Below are positions 60,506-64,000 of a stretch of DNA of 64,000 nt, piece by piece (the stretch's first letter is position 1; each line of letters starts with the position of its first letter). Both the position numbers and the translations under genes were made by a program. Below the pieces are notes generated by a model, which did no database searches, was not told the DNA's origin, and was given only the letters and a program-made list of their open reading frames with translations. Source of the DNA: Micromonospora sp. WMMD980 (GTDB taxonomy: Bacteria; Actinomycetota; Actinomycetes; Mycobacteriales; Micromonosporaceae); assembly GCF_029626035.1 (NCBI RefSeq), contig NZ_JARUBE010000003.1, forward strand, positions 1,550,001-1,614,000, written 5' to 3'.

Positions 60506-61116
60506 GCGTGCTGGGGAACCTCGCCACCCAACTGCCGGCCCTGCTCGGTGTCCTGGTCGGCACGGCGGGCACGATGCTCGCCACCGGCCTGAACGAGCGG
60601 ACCCGGTGGCGTCGGAGCCAGACCGTCCGGTGGGACGAGCGGCGACTCGACGCGTACGTGGAGTTGACGAAGGCGGTCAAGGAGATCCACGCCGTGGCGA
60701 CCCAGATGCTCAGCGAGCATCGTCCCGGGGCGAGGCGGCCGGCGTTCGACCACGACGAGGGTGTGGCCCGGCTCGCCGAGGCGGACGTCCGGCACACCCT
60801 GGCCTGGGAGGCGGTGCTCCTGCTCGGCGACGAGGCCACCGTGGGCGCCGCCGCCGAGTGGCGGCACGCGGTCCGCGACCTCGAGTCGGCGGCCCGGGCA
60901 CTGCCCCACCCGCCCACCGACGTGTCGGGGATGATCCAGCGGGCCGACGTGGGCCGCGACCGGTTCTACCGGGCCGCCCGGGAGAGCCTGGGTGTTCGCG
61001 GGGGTTCGGTGGAGCAGGTGCGGCACCTGCTCGGGAAGCCCGGCGGGCCGCAGCCCGCGGCACTGGCTCCGGAGCAGAGCCGCGGGCGTCCGGCGGCGTC
61101 GGGGTCGGACACGTAA
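60502..61116 (+). CDS. Membrane-anchored uncharacterised protein
   Basis: A 204-residue protein with one N-terminal hydrophobic helix (residues 8-30, LPALLGVLVGTAGTMLATGL) followed by a charged, mostly helical domain (RWDERRLDAYVELTKAVKEIHAVATQML and onward). The shape (helix, then WDERRLDAYVEL-type segment) is seen in many actinobacterial hypothetical proteins. It overlaps the hydrolase gene by 4 bases and is probably co-expressed. Function unknown. Confidence 0.6.
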   Translation: MSVLGNLATQLPALLGVLVGTAGTMLATGLNERTRWRRSQTVRWDERRLDAYVELTKAVKEIHAVATQMLSEHRPGARRPAFDHDEGVARLAEADVRHTLAWEAVLLLGDEATVGAAAEWRHAVRDLESAARALPHPPTDVSGMIQRADVGRDRFYRAARESLGVRGGSVEQVRHLLGKPGGPQPAALAPEQSRGRPAASGSDT

Positions 61117-61224
61117 CTCCATCGACGCATTGTCATTAATGGATGTTTGGCTGGTGTCGGCGGCCTGATCATCCTGGTCGGATGTCGGGACGGACATCGC
61201 CGTTCGACGATGACAGGAGGGACC

Positions 61225-64000
61225 GTGCGCACACCATCCCGTGCGTTGACGGGGACCACCGCGCTGCTCATGGCAGCCGGCATGGTCCTGACCGCCGCTG
61301 CCGGCGGTCAGGCGGCACCCCGGGAAGAGGCCCACACCCAGGCCGCACCCGACCACCTGCCGGGCGACCGGCACGACACCAAGGCCCGCGACAACCGCAA
61401 GGGCCGCGTCGCGGCCAGCGCACGGCAGCGGGACCGGGCCGCCGCGCTCGGCGCGCGGGTCCGGTGGACCGACTTCGGTACCCCGGCCACGCTCACCTCG
61501 ACCGGCAAGCCGCTCGCCACCGGACTGCCCGCCGACCCGGCCGCCGCGGCCCGGGCCTACGTGGCGGCGAACCGTGACGTGCTGGGGTTGACCGCCGAGG
61601 GCGCCGCCGCGCTGGAGCAGTTGACCGTGGCGCCGATGGGGCAGGGCGCGACGGTGCTGTTCCGGCAGCGCTTCGGCGAGCTGCCGGCCGCCGTCGACGG
61701 CATCCTGGCGGTCGGCGTACGCCAGGGGTCGGTCTGGCACGTCAGCTCCTCGCTGGCGCGTGACGCCCAGGCGCCCGCGCCGGCCACGATCGACGCCGCG
61801 CAGGCGCGACGGGTCGCGGTCGCGGACTCCGGCCGCGCCGACGCGCGGGTGTCGCGTACCTCCTTGGTCGCGGTGCCCACCGCGGACCGGGGGCCGCGCG
61901 CGGCGTGGGAGGTCGTGCTCGGCGCGGATACCACCGGCGCGGACCCGGCCGCCTACGCGACCTACGTGGACGCCCGCGACGGCGCGGTGCTGGTCCGTGC
62001 GGACCTGATCGATCACGCGGCGGACAACCCGTCGTGGGACGTCTTCCCGAACTCGCCCCGGGTCGACCGGTCCCCGGTCGACACCCGGGTGCGCTGGTGC
62101 GCCGCGCCGGCCGCCGGCTGCCGCGAGGTGGTCGGGGTGCCGGGGCACCCGGCGTGGGACGTGGACCCGGCCACGGGTGCGTCCACCACCACGACGAAGG
62201 GCAACAACGCGATCGCGGTGCAGAACTGGTTCAGCAACGACCCGTTCAGCGTCGGCACGGAGACCGCCACGCCGCGCCCGGACCGCACCTACGCCTACCC
62301 GTGGACCAACCAGTGGCAGGAGCGGCGCTGCGACCCGGAGGTGTTCACCTCGCCGCAGGCCAACGACATCGACGCGGCCCGGGCCAACCTGTTCGGCATG
62401 CACAACCGGATGCACGACTGGACCTACCACCTGGGCTTCACCGAGGACACCTGGAACCTCCAGCAGGACAACCTCGGTCGCGGCGGCCTCGGCGGCGACG
62501 CCGAGCAGGGCAACGCGCAGGCCGGCGGTGTCAGCGGCGGCCCGCCGACGTTCCCGGCGCGCAACAACGCCAACCAGATCACCCCGCCGGACGGCGTCGC
62601 GCCGACCACCAACATGTACCTGTGGCAGCCGGTCGCCGGCTCGTTCTACGCGCCCTGCGTGGACGGCGACTTCGACATGTCGGTGATCGCCCACGAGTAC
62701 GGTGACGCGGTCACCAACCGCATGATCGCCGGCCCGAGCGCCGGGGTCAGCTCCCCGCAGGGCATGAGCGAGAGCTGGTCCGACCAGCTCGCCATGGAGT
62801 ACCTGTACGAGCACGGGTACGCCGCGCCCGGCCGGCGCGGGTTCACCATCGGCGAGTACACCACCCAGGACCCGAACGCGGGCATCCGCAACTACAACAT
62901 GAGCGCCAGCCCGCTGAACTACTCGTCGGTCGACTACGACGTCATCGGCCTTCAGGTGCACGCCTCCGGCGAGGTGTGGAGTGCCACCAACACCGACATC
63001 CGCGCGGCGATGATGCGCCGCTGGGGCGCCGGCACGCCGGCCGTGCAGAAGGCCTGCGCGAACGGCCAGCGGCCGGTGACCGCCTGCCCGGGCAACCGGC
63101 GCTGGATCCAGCTCGTCGTGGACTCGTTCCTGCTGATGGCGGTCAGCCAGGTCAGCATGGTCGACGCCCGGGACGCGATGCTCGCCGCCGACCGGATCCG
63201 CTTCGGCGGGGCCAACCAGGACCTGCTCTGGAACGCGTTCGCCACGCGCGGCCTCGGGGAGACCGCGGCCAGCGTCGGCAACGCCGACCCCGACCCCACC
63301 CCGGGCTTCACCTCGCCGTACGCCCGGGAGGGCTCGGTGCGGCTGCTGCCGCTCGGTGAGCGCGGGCCGGTGCCGGGCGCACAGCTCTTCGTCGGGCGCT
63401 ACCAGGCCCGGGCGGTGCCGGTCGCGGACACCGACGCGGCCACCCCGTTGACCGACCGGGTGGACCTGGTGCCCGGCACGTACGAGTTCGTGCTCCGGGC
63501 GCCCGGCTACGGGCACACCCGGATCGGCCCGGTGACGGTCAAGGCCGGGAAGAACCGCACGCTCGCGGTGGCGCTGCGGCCCAACCTGGCCTCGGCCGGC
63601 GCGGGCGCGACGGTTGTCGGCGACGGGATCAACCTGGCGTCGATCGTCGACGAGGACGAGGCCACCAACTGGGCGTCGCTGGGCGCGCCGGTGGCCGGGC
63701 GGCAGGTCACCGTCGACCTGGCCGGCGGCCTCCAGCAGGTACGCCGGGTGCAGGTCAGCGCGATGCTGCGGCCGCCGGTGGCCGGGGACGCGGACGCCGG
63801 CACCCAGAGCCGGTACTCGGCGGTGCGGCAGTTCCGGGTCCTGGCGTGCACCGCCAAGGGCGCGGTGACCTGCGCCGACGCGGCCGACTTCCGGCCGGTG
63901 TACACGAGCCGGCCGGACGCCTTCCCGGCGGTGGCGCCGCGGCCCCGGGCGCCGGAGCTGGTCCTGCGCTCGTTCGACATCCCGCGGACCTCGGCCACGC
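61225..64000 (+). CDS. Secreted M36 (fungalysin-type) metallopeptidase, partial, with altered zinc motif
   Basis: The first 925 residues of a secreted peptidase; the frame is still open at the window end. ACAGGAGG precedes the GTG at 61225. Order: signal peptide (cleavage near GGQAAP), FTP-like propeptide (to about 290), catalytic domain (AARANLFGMHNRMHDWTYHLGFTEDTWNLQ), then from about residue 790 a discoidin-like domain (NLASIVDEDEATNWASLG). The zinc motif reads VIAHEYGDAVTNRM: His490, Glu491 and then Asp494 where the family has His. The third ligand Glu516 in MSESWSDQ is kept. Activity is therefore doubtful. Confidence 0.88.
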   Translation, partial: MRTPSRALTGTTALLMAAGMVLTAAAGGQAAPREEAHTQAAPDHLPGDRHDTKARDNRKGRVAASARQRDRAAALGARVRWTDFGTPATLTSTGKPLATGLPADPAAAARAYVAANRDVLGLTAEGAAALEQLTVAPMGQGATVLFRQRFGELPAAVDGILAVGVRQGSVWHVSSSLARDAQAPAPATIDAAQARRVAVADSGRADARVSRTSLVAVPTADRGPRAAWEVVLGADTTGADPAAYATYVDARDGAVLVRADLIDHAADNPSWDVFPNSPRVDRSPVDTRVRWCAAPAAGCREVVGVPGHPAWDVDPATGASTTTTKGNNAIAVQNWFSNDPFSVGTETATPRPDRTYAYPWTNQWQERRCDPEVFTSPQANDIDAARANLFGMHNRMHDWTYHLGFTEDTWNLQQDNLGRGGLGGDAEQGNAQAGGVSGGPPTFPARNNANQITPPDGVAPTTNMYLWQPVAGSFYAPCVDGDFDMSVIAHEYGDAVTNRMIAGPSAGVSSPQGMSESWSDQLAMEYLYEHGYAAPGRRGFTIGEYTTQDPNAGIRNYNMSASPLNYSSVDYDVIGLQVHASGEVWSATNTDIRAAMMRRWGAGTPAVQKACANGQRPVTACPGNRRWIQLVVDSFLLMAVSQVSMVDARDAMLAADRIRFGGANQDLLWNAFATRGLGETAASVGNADPDPTPGFTSPYAREGSVRLLPLGERGPVPGAQLFVGRYQARAVPVADTDAATPLTDRVDLVPGTYEFVLRAPGYGHTRIGPVTVKAGKNRTLAVALRPNLASAGAGATVVGDGINLASIVDEDEATNWASLGAPVAGRQVTVDLAGGLQQVRRVQVSAMLRPPVAGDADAGTQSRYSAVRQFRVLACTAKGAVTCADAADFRPVYTSRPDAFPAVAPRPRAPELVLRSFDIPRTSAT

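Noticed and set aside
60490..63516. A 1008-residue open frame on the minus strand
   Set aside because: It lies opposite the hydrolase, membrane protein and M36 peptidase genes, which have clear motifs, signal peptides and ribosome sites. Its product is low-complexity Arg/Gly/Val/His-rich, a typical shadow in high-G+C DNA.

Overview
The window is very G+C-rich, densely coded DNA that reads as a Micromonosporaceae actinomycete, most likely Micromonospora. Supporting signs are many GTG/TTG starts, GGAGG-type ribosome sites, 4-base ATGA/GTGA overlaps, Tat and lipoprotein signals, secreted carbohydrases with ricin-type lectin domains, and GGGGCCCC-cored intergenic repeats. The genus is inferred from gene content and style, not from a marker gene. 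I see no rRNA, tRNA, CRISPR array, insertion sequence or prophage.

Layout. (1) 0.2-8.3 kb is a plant-polysaccharide locus: secreted GH5 glycanase with lectin domain, LacI repressor, sugar ABC importer (binding protein plus two permeases) and a GH3 glycosidase, with LacI-like operators. (2) 8.5-12.8 kb holds a membrane glycosyltransferase-like protein, a processive GT2 synthase and an exported GH26 hydrolase: a likely exopolysaccharide synthesis/trimming unit. (3) 12.9-17.4 kb is an aromatic-polyketide tailoring cassette (ABM-ABM-FAD hydroxylase fusion, small ABM protein, P450, tandem TcmI-like cyclase) with no ketosynthase, chain-length factor or ACP in the window. (4) 18.4-24.1 kb is the most intriguing part: a tight seven-gene operon of medium-chain dehydrogenase, degenerate pterin-synthase homologue, GT4, methyltransferase, membrane flippase-like protein, GTP cyclohydrolase II and RibD-type reductase. 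It suggests a glycosylated, possibly methylated, GTP-derived pyrimidine or pterin whose identity is unknown. (5) 24.2-27.8 kb is an LplB-type oligosaccharide importer without ATPase. (6) 27.8-31.2 kb has a PadR regulator with a perfect 12-bp-arm palindrome, an acyl-CoA dehydrogenase, a GNAT acetyltransferase and a lone Phd-like antitoxin. (7) 31.4-41.9 kb holds pgi, an ABC exporter, an aldo/keto reductase, a lipoprotein, an ADP-ribose-themed trio (KptA, Nudix, NADAR) around a sulfite-oxidase-like enzyme, and an ArsR/SRPBCC pair. (8) 42.0-47.8 kb is a decay zone: an intact response regulator beside a histidine kinase fused by deletion to an MMPL transporter tail, then a broken YciI/ECF42-type sigma pair, with intact peptidoglycan hydrolases and an amine oxidase between them. 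(9) 47.8-52.8 kb is a complete Liv-type ABC operon with a promoter/operator and terminator. (10) 52.8-64.0 kb has TetR and MarR regulators, a frameshifted ABC exporter, several uncharacterised proteins, a hairpin-rich candidate RNA leader, a DivIVA-like/GntR divergent pair, a truncated dehydrogenase remnant, an alpha/beta hydrolase, and an M36 metallopeptidase running off the edge whose zinc motif reads HEYGD instead of HEYGH.

How it fits together: the left end is built for sensing, hydrolysing, importing and completing digestion of plant glycans, next to polymer-making and specialised-metabolite genes. The right half is nutrient uptake, stress and regulatory genes with several independent gene-inactivating lesions. 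Function calls rest on motif recognition in translated frames; no database search was run.
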